Source: Adiantum capillus-veneris
Taxonomy: Eukaryota; Streptophyta; Polypodiopsida; Polypodiales; Pteridaceae
DNA length: 64,000 bases
NCBI GenBank assembly: GCA_014529385.2
Contig: CM043964.1
Span: 134,640,420-134,704,419 of the forward strand
Reading direction: 5' to 3'
The notes beneath the pieces are model-generated. The model was not told the DNA's origin, did not search any database, and worked only from the letters and a program-made list of their open reading frames with translations. The translations under genes and the position numbers were made by a program. Numbering within the stretch: position 1 is the stretch's first letter; the number at the start of each line of letters is the position of its first letter. Positions 35,201-49,100 of the stretch are shown piece by piece.

Positions 35201-38200
35201 TGAAGTGGTTATTTGGTGCTGTCGCGGTTGATTCTTAACTTGGAGTGTCCAAGTCTGTTACAGTGGTATCAGAGCACGGCCGATTTCTCTTCTACGGGAA
35301 ATCCGATCCCCGATTTTTTTTTTCCGCGGCACCTATGGCTTCAGGCAATGATCAGTCGACTCCCTCTGCATCTGGAGATGCAGGCTGGGATCACAACGAA
35401 GATTCAGACAGAGTATGGCCCGCCTCGGCCTACTCAGACGGAGCAAAGAGAGATGGAGCGTCGTCAATTGATTGGCGATGCAACAAAGATGATGCTCAAT
35501 TTTGCCAAGGACCCAAAGATGGCAAAATATATGAACCAGACCTCTTTGGAAGAGGTACAGATGGAGTGGCAAAGAACCACAACACCACTCCCGAAACCCG
35601 CTCTCAAGAAACCTTCTGCCTCCACCAAATATACGTAGAAGGAACTGGAGAACGTGGTTGATGCACGGATTGCTCAGCTTTTCGACGTGCAAAAGAAAGG
35701 CAAAAAGCACGGCAAAAAGCAGAAGAAAGGCATTGACTTCCCGGGATATTTGGGTCGTCGGTCGGCATTCGACAAGGCAAAGAAATTGAAGAAGCGCGTC
35801 AAGTTTGAAGACCTACCCAGTTCTTCTTCTTCTTCTGACAGTTCTTCTAGCTCTTCAGACTCGAGTGAAGAAGACAGGAAAAGCAAAAAGCGAAGCAAGA
35901 AACAATGCTTCGGAAAGGGCAAGAAAAAGGCAAGGAAGTCTAAGTCTCGCCCAGTGAGTGACACTTCTACAGAGGACTCGTCTACGGACAGTTCAGACTC
36001 TGACAACGGAAACTTTTATGCGAACAAGAAGAATTTTTACAAAGCTAACCAGTATGACTTTCTCGAAGATAAAAGCAAGAAAGTCCGAGAGTTTAAGGAA
36101 GGTGGCCACTCGATCAAGTTTGATACTTTTTCAAGATACTCAGATGCTTCGAAGGCTTTATTGTTTGACATCGCTTTCGCGGGAGGACGCTATTCAGAGC
36201 ACTCCAAGATTCGGAGAGCTGCCTCTTACTTTAAGGGGAATGCTCATACTTGGTGGTCCACTCTTCTTTTAAACAAGACTGCGCCAGTTAAATGGCTGAA
36301 ATTTAAGAAGCTTTTTATTTCTTCTTGGTTAACGCAAGAATATGAATGAGATATACGAGCTGCTTGGAACCATCTTCGGATGACTAAGAAAGACACAATC
36401 AATGCTTATTGTGAAAGATTCTGGAGCTCTTTTCTACCCGCCTCTTCATTCAAGAAGACCTTGTTCAGAGAACAGATTGAGCGGTTTACCTTGGGTCTAC
36501 CTACAGAGATCCGAGATCACTGCTTGGAATAGAAGTCAGCTTCTATTCAGGAGTTGATGAGTCATGCGAAGCGGGGCTTTGCAATTCACTCTGGCAGTCT
36601 GACCTACCCCACAGATGAGGTCACGACACAACGAACCGGACAGACTTCTGGGAATGAAAGTAGAAAGAAAAAGAGCAACCCAGAGAAAAAGGATGCACGA
36701 CCCAAGCTTACTCCTGAGGAGAGAGCTCGCTTCATCATAGAGGGGAAGTGCTTTGGATGCGGGGAACATGGACATATCTCCGCGAAGTGCCCTAAAAAGG
36801 CACAGAAAGCATAGAATGATAAAGACGACGACAGGCCTGAGAGTTCGAGAGTAGCTGAGGAATGTGGCAGAAAAGGCAGATAGAAAAACAGAACTGGTAC
36901 CACATGGCGTGGAACCTGCACCAAATCTAATGAATGAAAGTACAAACTTTGCCGCTTTTGGGGCAAAGTGAAGGATCAGGAACCTCTTTTGAAGGAGCCA
37001 AGGCCAACTTCTTTTCACTTGGAATTGGCGGCTCAATTTGGAAATTACGCCCGATAGATTGACGCCACAGGCGGAGGTAGTTCGACTGGCACCCGGATGG
37101 GATGTTGCCATTACACCGAGCATTGGCAAACTTCGTTTGCAATGACAGGGGTGTTCAGGGCACGCAAGTGACGTTCTACTCAAGATCCCTTGGTACCACA
37201 AGAACTACGCCGTGGTTGACTACCGGGCCGAGAAAGCGACTTTGATAAATGAAGGGCTTAGAGATTGTACTTGATGAACTTTAGTTTCTTACTCATTCTT
37301 TTGGGAGAGAACTGAACGATGGATAAAGGTTGAATATGTTTTGACCTGATCAAAAGAACGCCAAGATTTTTCTCCACACTCATGCCGATTGCTTTTCAGA
37401 GGGCCTGAAGATCAAACCATTGATCTGATACCTGGAAGCACGCCACCGAATCGGCCACCTTACCGTGTGAGCCGAGTACAGAATGAAAAGATTATGAACC
37501 AGTGAAAGACCTCTTGGAAAAGGGTCTTGTCCAGCCTAGTACTTCACTGTATTGCTCTCCAGTGTTGTTGGTTTTGAAGAAAGACAGATCTTGGAGAGTG
37601 TGCATCGATTATAGCACTCTCAACGAAATCACCATCAAGAACAGATTTCCGATTCCTAGGATCGATGATATACTCGACAGGTTACAGGGATTTTCGTGCT
37701 TTAGCATGATTGACTTGAAGAGTGGATATCATCAGATCAGGATAGCGCCAGGGGATGTCTATAAGACAGCTTTTCGGACGACTTTTGGGTTATTTGAGTT
37801 TTTGGTGACGCCTTTTGGCTTAACCAATGCTCCTGCGACATTTAACCGGATGATGGTCAGGATTTTTCGAGAGTACAGGCTATTTGTTGGCACTTTCTGA
37901 GGCAGAACACAGAGATCATCTGCTTCAAGTCTTTCAGGCATTACAAGATCACACGTTAGTGATTAATGCAAAGAAAAGTGAATTTTTCCTACCAGAGATA
38001 CACTTTTTGGGACACATTGTGTCAGTAGTAGCATGAGTGCAAATGGACCCGGCCAAGATAGAGACTATCCGTGATTGGCCCGATTTAAGGAATGTCCATG
38101 AAGTTAGAAGCTTCTTGGGACTGTGTTCGTACTACAGGCGGTTCATACGAAAGTTTGCAGAGGTTGCTTCCCCTTTGCATACCTTGACACAGAAAGGAGT

Positions 38201-41200
38201 ACCTTTTTTGTGGGAACCCACAAAGGTGACTGCCTTTCGGACATTGAAAGAGAAATTGACTACGAGACCTATTTTGACTTTGCCGGACTTGCAGAAGTCA
38301 TTTGAAGTATATTGTGATGCTTGTGGTCGTAGTCTGGGTACGGTCTTGATGCAAGAAGGCCATGTCATAGGTTACGAGAGCCGTTTGTTCTCTAGGCCGG
38401 AGATGACAACACAGATTTATGAGAAAGAGCTTTTGGCGGTTATCCATGCTCTTACTCAGTGGCGGCATTACCTACTCGGAGCGGATTTTACTGTCTTTAC
38501 AGACCATCAGAGTTTGCGCTACTTCTTGTCACAGAAGCAGCTTTCGTAAAAGCAGATGCGGTGGGCGAACATCTTGTCACAGTTCCACTTCCAGATTGTC
38601 CATGTGCAGGGACAAACGAATGTGGTGGCAGATGCTTTGTCTCGGAAGCCGTTGGTTCTGGCTATTTCCGCGATACATCATAGGAGCTTCGAGGATATGG
38701 TTGATCATTATGCCACAGATACAGATTTTGCAGATATTTTCACACAGATACGGGATGGGGAGACAATAGCTCGATACTCCCTTCGGGAAGGCTACTTGAT
38801 GAGAAAGACTATGTTGTGCGTTACACAGCCGTTGAGGGAAAAGGTTATAACTGAATGTCACGTGACACATCCAACCCTGTGTGTCCATGGACAAGCTACA
38901 CCATGATCAGGGTTCAGTCAGTCCAGTCAAGTCTAGATTAGAAGTGATCTGGCACTTTTGTGAGTCTATTCGTAGACCATGCATGCCCAGTCACTGAGTG
39001 TAGATGCATATCCTCTAGTTGCACACAGCATGATCATTAGTATTCCCTTCAGAATCCATCAGATTCAGTTAGGGGAATTTTCCAGTGCATTTAGCCTATT
39101 TTCCCTATTTTTGGTATTTTTCACTTATTATTTTTAAGTGACTTTCCAACAAAAGTAGATAGGGCAATTTTGCTAAGTTTGTATATAAGCAAACCCAAGT
39201 TAGCACTCAATGGCAGAAGAGGCAGCAGGAGCACCTTGCTCAACAGGCAACTTCTCAGCAGAACCTTGGTGGATTCCCTCCAAGCAAGATCCCAAGCCTT
39301 GGCGTTTTCTCCAAGCAGCAGATTCCTATCCCTAGCGTTTTCAACAGCATTCATCGCCGGAAAGTCAGGCCTTGGCGTTTTTGCTCCAGATCGTCGCTGG
39401 AAGGACCAGCACATGCCTTGCGTATTTCACATGCCCAACTTTTTTGGAAATGCAAGATTAGCTAGCGTTTTTGGTCAACCTCAATCTCTAGCGTTTTGGA
39501 TTTCAGCAATAGAAGACTTGCAGATTTAGCCCACAAGAAGTAGCAGATTCAGCCCCGTAAAGATCATCAGTTTTCAGCCATGAAGAACCTCAGTTTTCAG
39601 CCCTAAACCTGCAGATTTTCAGCGTCAAAGAACCACAAAAACAGCCCCCCAAATCAGCGTTTTTGGACTAGTCGCAGATTTCAGCCCATAGCGTTCGGTG
39701 CGGCCCAAAGAAGCAAGCGTTGCAGACCTTTGTGAAGTTCAAGTACTGCACGACCCACACATCAGAGTGGGCCGGCGAAGAGTCCCTTCCAGGATTCCGG
39801 ATGCTATTGGCGATCTCCCTCGATGCCATACAGTTCGGTACCAGTACCTCACTTTGAAAAGGAGGGGATGTCACGTGACACATCCAACCTTATGTGTCCG
39901 TGGACAAGCTACACCATGATCAGGGTTCAGTCAGTCTATTCAAGTCTAGATTAGAAGTGATCTGGCACTTTTGTGAGTCTATTCGTAGACCGTGCATGCC
40001 CAGTCACTGAGTGTAGATGCATATCCTCTGGTTGCACACAGCATGATCATCAGTATTCCCTTCAGAATACATCAGATTCAGTTAGGGGAATTTTCCAATG
40101 CATTTAGCCTATTTTCCCTATTTTTGGTATTTTTCACTTATTATTTTTAAGTGACTTTCCAACAAAAGTAGGTAGGGCAATTTTGCTAAGTTTGTTTATA
40201 AGCAAACCCAAGTTAGCACTCAATGGCAGAAGAGGCAACAGGAGCTCCCGCTCAACAGGCACCTTCTCAGCAAGAACCCATCAGAACCTTGGCGTTTTGG
40301 TGTTCCCTCATCGCCCACAACCTCAGCACCCTAGCGTTTTCTGTTCCTAGCAGTTTCCCACCGCATCAAGCACCAAGCCTTGGTGTTTCTAGCTTTCCCA
40401 AGATCGCCACAGCACCAGATTCTTAAGGGTTGCATCAACATGCACTAACGCCAGAAGCAGACCCTCAAGGACCAGCGTTTTTCATTAACGCTCAGCAGTC
40501 AGCCAGCGTTTTTGGTTTTCAGCCTTAGCGACAGCAGAACAGCAGCGTTTTTCAGCAGTCTCCATAGTAGCAGAGTCAGCCCTAGTTGGTTGCAGAAGAC
40601 CCCCATTTTCAGTCCATAAAAACGCAACCAAAACAGTCATTTTCAGCCCCGAAATTCAGCAGATAGAAGACCACAGATTTCAGCCCTAAAGTCGTCGTCG
40701 TCATCACCGTCGTTGTCATCGACATAGTCCCAAGTTGCATCAGTCCATTGCATACGCATTGTACCACTTTGTGCAATCAAAAGTAGACGACTCTCGCCGA
40801 CGAGAGTGGGGCCTTCAGAGGAGGGTTTTACAACGTCTCTGGTGTCGTATCTCTCTTCTCTCTCTATCTCTCACTCTCATACACTTGCACGCACAGTGTC
40901 CATACACTTTGTTTGTGATCATAGCACTTTCCATTAAGAACGGAAGGCTCTCCCTTCCATAAGAACTGAAAGGAACCTTGAGCACAGTTCGGAGCACTCA
41001 TCTTGAGCAAAGCGCAAACAATCATTCCGTTGCACCTAACACTGAATGCCACTGTCCACCTTTTACGGGTCACCCGCGGCATTGCTACCACCATGAAGGG
41101 GGTAGAGAGATACTTCTTTTGGCCGAGACTCAAAAAGGATGTGGAAGAGTTGTGCGCAGTATGCCAGAAGGTCAAGTTTGACAGGCATAAGGCACAGGGA

Positions 41201-43029
41201 TTGTTACAGCCTTTACCCATACCCACCCATCCCTGGGAAAGTATTGCAATGGATTTCATTTTTGATCTCCCGAGCACACAGAATGATCACGATGATTTTC
41301 TGATTACATGGCACGTCTGAGATGATTGTCTCCAGATTTATGAGTTTGTTTTGGAAGGCAATTTGGGAGAACATTGGCACACGATTGCAATTCTCATCAT
41401 CGTTTCACTTGCAGACTGACGGGCAATTTGAGATTGCCAATTCAGTGGTTTTAGATTTATTGAAGTCTTGTATCTCGGATAAGAAGACTCAATGGGAAAA
41501 GAACTTACCTTTGGTGGAATTTGCCTACAATAACACGATACACTCTTCGACGGGGAAGACTCCATTTGAGATTGTTGAAAGTGCTGTGAAGGTTCCATCC
41601 TTCCTAAGCACGAAAGATTAGATATTTGAAGCGGATGAATATTCGCGAGATTTGGATACAGCTTTTGCCAAGGTTCGCAAGACTTTGCAGAAGTCTCAAG
41701 AGCGACAAAAAAAGGTAGCAGATCGCCATGTCGCGACTTGAAACTGAAGGAGGATGATTGGGTGCTCTTACGTTTTGAGAAGGCACGCCTACGAAAGAAA
41801 TAGGGAAAGGAGAGGCCTTTTCCAAAGCTTAGTATGCGATACTACGGACCTTTCCAAAGAACTGAAAAGATAAATGATGTCTCCTTCTGACTGAAACTGC
41901 CAGATACTTGGAGGATTCACAATGCATTGCACGTGAGTCTCTTGAAACCTGTTAAGGGTGATGTGCCTGATGATGGGGAGCCTGATGAGCAACCCGAAGT
42001 GGAAGAAAACGAGGAGATCCTTGTTCCTGAATAGATGTGGCACATTAGGATACGAAGACTAAAGGTAAAGTCCGAAGGCGGTTCTTGGTTAAGTTCAAGA
42101 ACTTTCCTGCATTTGATGCGAAGTGGATGGAGGAGGACCTAGCAGATACTCCTCGGGTTGTGAAACTTTACCTCGATGTTTTGGTTTAGCATAGTCTACT
42201 CCAAACGGAACCCAGAAATTCAGCTTGGCCGAAGATCTGGTGCAGTGGGATGCACAAGAGGGGAGTTACTCCGCTCCTTTGTCAACAGATGCCTTGATTT
42301 TGATACTAAAGTCACTGATGTCTCTTTCAGCTTCAGGGATACTGAGAGTTGACAGTATTCTGTTGGATGACTTTATGAAATGGAATTCTTGATAATGATT
42401 CTGATTTGTTCTTGACTTCTTTTGAGTGCAGGAACTGATAGACGAAATGACTGCAGCATTTTGGTCTGATTGATCTCGAATGGATATGGTTGCAATAGGG
42501 GTTAGTCAATCGGACATCGATGAGGTCCCGATTGGACCTAGATGTGATTGCTAGCTACATTGCCGATAAATCATGGTCTACGATCCGAATGAATGTTGAA
42601 TGTCATGTGATGTCCTGTGATGTTTGGTGATGTCCTGTGATGTTGTGTGATGTGACTGTCGATTTTGTACATGTGCTAGACGTGTGTTCCTAGTATGTAG
42701 GTACTAACAGTCAGTGTCTGCTAAGACGGTTTATGGCTTTTGTCGGTTTTGCAGGCGTAATCGCGGTCGATTACAATGCTTTCAAGAGGGGGGTATGTCA
42801 CAAAGTGATGACGTGGCTACGGACAGCAGAAACCTTAATTTCTGCCAGAAACCCTAAAATTCTTGCAAACCCTAGTTTCTGCCAAAAACCCTAATTTCTG
42901 GAAATCGCGGAGGTGGAAAAATTATTATTATTATTTTAATAATAAAATGAGCGACGCAAATCCCAGCTTTTTCCTACGCAAGGGTTTTGGATGAGAGAAA
43001 GAGAATTGAATTGCTTTATTTTAACTCTC

Positions 43030-43103
<74 letters not shown>

Positions 43104-46100
43104 TGCTTTTGCTTTCAAGCTTTTGGGGCTCTACTTTTGGGCATCCCTTGTAACCTTTAAATTAGTGGTGAGGGCCTCACTTCTCAGAGCATCTGGACGC
43201 ATAGTCTGAGAGTGAAACCCGAGCCACTCTCTTGTACTTTGAACTGATTAATACAAAAAGAATACCGAAAGGGGCGCCAGTCTTTGGGGCCAATATCTCT
43301 AGGCACGGAACTCCGTCGGGCCAGTGCAAATCTATTGTGATCTGTGAATTGTTTTGAAGTGGTTATTTGGTGCTGTCGTGATTGATTCTTGACTTAGAGT
43401 GTCCAAGTCTGTTATTACAGGAAGTAGAGCCAGATCAGCCCACGGGTTTTTGTACCCGAGATTGGGAAGTAGATTCATGAATCTGAGAGTGATAGACTCT
43501 CGAGTTGGGATTAGGAACTTGAGATTCCCAAGGAAGGACTTTGTGTCCGAGAACGCAAAGTTGTTTTGCCCTAAGAGGACTCTGGGAGTAGAGTCGGAGA
43601 AGGGTTGCAGGGATGCCATGCCCTGAGTCTGGAAGGTGAGATCCAGAGACGAGAACTTAGATTCTTGAGGATTCAGAATAAGGAACGGAAGTTCCTAGGA
43701 ATAAGGCTTAAGTTCCTAGGAATAAGGCTTTGCCTTGAGGATGGAAGCTGAGGCTTCCGAGAACCATCAAGTTTAATTCTAGAACGAACGTGGGAATACG
43801 TTCAGTTCAAGTGCTTGTATAGACTTCTCCTCAGTAAAAAGATACTAGTACGGGGGAGACCAGCACATCTTCTGGTCCCCAGTACTCCGTCGATCTTCTC
43901 ACTCTCTATCTCTCTCACTCTCTCTATTTCTCTCTATATCCTCTGGCTTCAGTATTAAGTGATAAATTCTATTTATCCGAGTATATTTTACATTGCAATG
44001 CACTCCCGTTTGTGATAGTGGTATTAGAGCATCCCAACTTTGCGAGCTTTTCCTACAGGGCTTAGGGTTCCGCCTGCTTACTTCTCTCTTAGCTTGTCAT
44101 GGCTTCTTTTATGTGTGTTTGCTAAGCAAGAGCCTTGTGTACAGGAACCGGATTAGCAATTAGCTAATCCTCTTCAGGGATGCACAGTTCTATCGTGAAC
44201 GAATGCGAAAATGGAGAGTTTTCTTGCTTGAAAACTCGTCCAATTTGAAAGGGAACCGTCCCATTGTATGCGGGAGCCTCTAAGACACACATAGACATGT
44301 TCGCTCCGCCCAAAATGATGCGAAACAGAAAATTACAGTCTACTGTGTTTTCCTGCAGGTTTAGGGTTTCACACCTAAATGGCAAGATATCGCCAGGGGA
44401 GCCTCGGGAACGCCTTGGGTGCTTGTACAGGACAGTTTAGAGAGATTTCCCGTGAGGAATCTCGTCTATTTCCAGGGGCAAGTAACCCTAAAACATTGCT
44501 CTATGTGTGAGGATTCTAGGTGCTAATCCTTAATTAAGTACTTAAACTCATGATTAAGACTTAAGAAACTTGAACTGTACTCAAGACAAGACTTAGAAGA
44601 CTCTGTGTTTGATTGATTGATCGATTTGTGTGATACAAGGGCTCCTTATATAGGAGACGAAGAGACATAAATGAAAAGACATGTCTCTTGGTGAAGAGAC
44701 ATGACTTTAGACGTAAAGACACATCCTTTCGGCGAAGAGCTGCAACCATTGGGCGAAGAGTCGCACCCGTAGAGCGAAGGGGTGTGACCAGTCGTCGAAG
44801 GAGTGTGGCTTTTGGCGAAGAGACACGTCTTTTGGGCGAAGGGGTGTGACCATCCAAGCGTAGGGGTTCTCCTTGGCATGGTACTTCGCGTATCTGCAAC
44901 TAGGAAGAGATGTAATACTGCAACATAGTCACAATCGTGACATTCCCTCCCTCTTTAAATAAAACCCAGGGTAGTTGAAGAAAACTCCGGGAGAAGGAAA
45001 TGTATTGTTGTAGTGCTTCTGCATCCAAAGCTCTTTCTGTTAAGTCCCATGTCATGGCACTGTTGTTGACCATGACTATTTTACCAAACTGAAAACTGAT
45101 CATATCTGCAACTTGATTAGTGCTTTTGTCAAAGTCATTTGTAGCTTTGAGCTTTGTCCAATAAAAGATTGAATCTGTATCTGCTTCGAGTGAAATTATT
45201 GATAAACTGACTTGAGTTTTCTTTTGAGTAAAGACCACTGGTTGGAAATCTGTCACAAAGTGATGACGTGGCGGACAGCAGAAACCCTAATTTCTGCCAG
45301 AAACCCTAAAATTCCTGCAAACCCTAATTTTTGCCAAAAACCCTAAATTCCGGAAATCGCGGAGGTGGATTATTTTAATTTTTTTATTATTATTATTTTT
45401 TTGGAAAATGATGAGCGACGACTCTCTAAGAGAGAGAGAGAACTGATGCTTTTGATTTTAAAAGCTTTTGGGGCTCTGCTTTTGGGCATCCCTTGTAACC
45501 TTTAAATTAGTGGTGAGGGCCTCACTTCTCAGAGCATCTGGACGCAGAGTCTGAGAGTGAAACCCTAACCGCTCTCTTGTACTTTGATGATTGATTAATA
45601 CAAAAAGAAATACCGAAAGGGGCGCCGGTCTTTGGGGCCAATATCTCTAGGCACGGAACTCCGCCGGGCCAGTGTACATCTATTGTGATCTGTGAATTGT
45701 TTTGAAGTGGTTATTTGGTGCTGTCGCGGTTGATTCTTGACTTGGAGTGTCCAAGTTTGTTACAGTGGTATAAGAGCACGGCCGATTTCTCTTCTACGGG
45801 AAATCCGATCCCCCAATTTTTTTTCCGCGGCACCTATGGCTTCAGGCAATGATCAGTCGACTCCCTCTGCATTTGGAGATGCGGGCTGGGATCACAACGA
45901 AGATTCAGACAGAGAGTATGGCCCGCCTCGGCCTACTCAGGCGGAGCAAACAGAGATGGAGCGTCGTCAATTGATTGGCGATGCAACAAAGATGATGCTC
46001 AATTTTGCCAAGGACCCGAAGATGGTAAAATATATGCACCAGACCTTTTTGAAAGAGGTACAGATGGAGTGGCAGAGAACCACAACACCACTCCCGAAAC

Positions 46101-49100
46101 CCGCTCTCAAGAAACCTTCTGCCTCCAAGAAATATACGGAGAAGGAACTGGAGAACGTGGTTGATGCACGGATTGCTCAGCTTTTCGACGTGCAAAAGAA
46201 AGGCAAAAAGCACGGCAAAAAGCAGAACAAAGGTACCGACTTCCCGGGATATTTAGGTCGTCGGTCGACATTTGACAAGGCAAAGAAATTGAAGAAGCGC
46301 GTCAAGTTTGAAGACCTACCCAGTTCTTCTTCTTCTTCTTCTGACAGTTCTTCTAGCTCCTCGGATTCGAGTGAAGAAGACAGAAAAGGTAAAAAGCGAA
46401 GCAAGAAGCAACGCTTTGGAAAGGGCAAGAAAAAGGCAAAGAAGGTTAAATCTCGCCCAGAGACTGACAGTTCTACTGAGGACTCGTCTACAGACAGCTC
46501 AGATTCCGATGACGGAAAGTTTTATGCGAACAAGAAGAATTTTTACAAAGCCAACCAGTATGACTTTCTCGAAGATAAAAGCAAGAAAGTCCGAGAGTTT
46601 AAGGAAGGTGGCCACTCGATCAAGTTTGATACTTTTCAGGATACTCAGATGCTTCGAAGGCTTTGTCTTTTATACAGCAGTTTGACATCGCTTTCGCGGG
46701 AGGACGCTATTCAGAGCACTCCAAGATTCGGAGAGCTGCCTCTTACTTTAAGGGGAATGCTCGTACTTGGTGGTCCACGCTTCTATTAAGCAAGACTGTG
46801 CCAGTTACACGGCTGAAATTTAAGAAGCTTTTTATTTCTTCTTGGTTGACTCAAGAGTTTGAGCGAGATATACGAGCTGCTTGGAACCATCTCCGGATGA
46901 CCAAGAGCGATACAGTGAATTCTTATTGTGAAAGATTCTGGAGCTCTTTTCTACCCACCTCTTCATTCAAGAAGATCTCATTCAAAGAACAGATTGAGCG
47001 GCTTATCTTGGGTCTACATACAGAGATCCGAGATCATTGCTTGGAACAAAAGTCAGCTTCTATTCAGGAGTTGATGAGTCATGCAAAGCGGGGCTTTGCC
47101 ATTCACTCTGGCAGTCTGACCTACCCCACACATGAGGCCATGACACAATGAGCGGAACAGACTTCTGAGAATGAAAGTAGAATGAAAAAGAGCAATCCAG
47201 AGAAAAAAAAGGATGCACGACCCAAGCTTACTCCTGAGGAGAGAGCTCGCTTCATGAGAGAGGGAAAGTGCTTTGGATGCGGGGAACATGGACATAACTC
47301 CGCGAAGTGCCCTCATAAGGCACAGAAAGAACAGAATGATAAAGACGACGACAGGTCTGAGAGTTCGAGAGCAGCTGAGGAATGTGGCAGAAAAGGCAGA
47401 TAGAAAAGCAGAACTGGTACCACATGGCGTGGGACCTCCACCAAATCTAATGAATGAAAGTACAAACTTTGCCGCTTACGGGGCAAAGTGAAGGATCAGG
47501 AAGCTCTTTTGAAGGAGCCAAGGCCAACTTCTTTTCACTTGGAATTGGCGGCTCGATTTGGAACTACGCCCGACAGACTGACGCCACAGGCGGAGGGAGT
47601 TCGACTGGCACCCGGATGGGATGTTGCCATTACACCGAGCATTGGCAAACTTTGTTTGCAATGACAGGGGTGTTCAGGGCACGTGAGTGACGTTCTACTC
47701 GGGATCCCTTGGTACCACAAGAACTACGCCGTGGTTGACTACCGGGCCGAGAAAGCGACTTTGATAAATGAAGGGCTTAGAGATTGTACTTGATGAACTT
47801 AAGTTTTCTTACTTATTCTTTTGGGAGAACTGAACGATGGATAAAAGTTGAATATGTTTTGACCTGAAGAAAAGAACGCCAAGATTTTTTTCTCCACGCT
47901 CATGCCGATTGCTTTTGAGAGGGCCTGAAGATCATACCATTGATCTGATATCTGGAAGCACGCCACCGAATCGGCCACCTTATCGTGTGAGCCGAGTACA
48001 GAATGAAAAGATTATGAACTCAGTGAAAGACCTCTTGGAAAAGGGTCTTGTCCAGCCTAGTACTTCACCGTATTGCTCTCCAGTGTTGTTGGTTTTGAAG
48101 AAAGACGGATCTTGGAGAATGTGTATCGATTATAGCACTCTCAACGAAATCACCATCAAGAACAGATTTCCGATTCTTAGGATCGATGATATACTCGACA
48201 GGTTATAGGGATCCTCGTGCTTTAGCAGGATTGACTTGAAGAGTGGATATCATCAGATCAGGATAGCACCAGGAGATGTCTACAAGACAGCTTTTCGGAC
48301 GACTTTTGGGTTATTTGAGTTTTTGGTGATGCCTTTTGGCTTAACCAATGCTCCTGCGACATTTAACCGGATGATGGACAGGATTTTTCGAGAGTACAGA
48401 CTATTTGTTGGCACTTTCTTTGACGACATCATTGTTTTCTCCAAGAATGAGGCAGAACACAGAGATCATCTGCTTCAAGTCTTTCAGGCAATTACGAGAT
48501 CACACGTTAGTGATTAATGCTAAGAAAAGTGAATTTTTCCTACTAGAGATACACTTTTTGGGACACATTGTGTCAGCAGCAAGAGTGCGAATGGACCCGG
48601 CCAAGATAGAGACTATCCGTGATTGGCCCGATTTGAGGAAATTCCATGAAGTTAGAAGCTTCTTGGGACTGTGTTCGTACTACAGGCGGTTCATACGAAA
48701 GTTTGCAGAGGTTGCTTCCCCTTTGCATACCTTGACACAGAAAGGAGTACCTTTTCCGTGGGGACCCACAGAGGTGACTGCCTTTCGGACATTGAAAGAG
48801 AAATTGACTACGGGACCAGATTTGACTTTGCCGGACTTGCAGAAGTCATTTGAAGTATATTGTTATGCTTGTGGTCGTAGTCTGGGTGCGGTCTTGATGC
48901 AAGAAGGCCATGTCATAGGTTACGAGAGCCGTTTGTTCTCTAGGCCGGAGATGACAGCACAGATCTATGGGAAAGAGCTTTTGGCGGTTATCCATGCTCT
49001 TACTCAGTGGCGGCATTACCTACTCGGAGCGGATTTTACTGTCTTTACAAACCATCAAAGTTTGCGCTACTTCTTGTCACAGAAGCAGCTTTCGGAAAAG

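Larger units (their letters stand above)
35104..43419 (+). mobile_element. Ty3 chromovirus copy D (degenerate)
   Basis: Contains a truncated 5' LTR, an exact initiator-Met PBS, gag, RT/RNase H, integrase and chromodomain remnants, and a complete 3' LTR. It is interrupted at 38856-41041 by another element. It is about 90% or more similar by eye to E and shares several inactivating changes with it, but has extra stops and deletions of its own. The left end is missing: the 5' LTR starts only about 160 bp before its end, and copia sequence adjoins it. Confidence 0.9.

Noticed and set aside
36536-37201. 221-codon minus-strand frame
   Set aside because: Antisense to gag and protease remains of D; no domain of its own, and the similar frames in E fall at the same antisense place.
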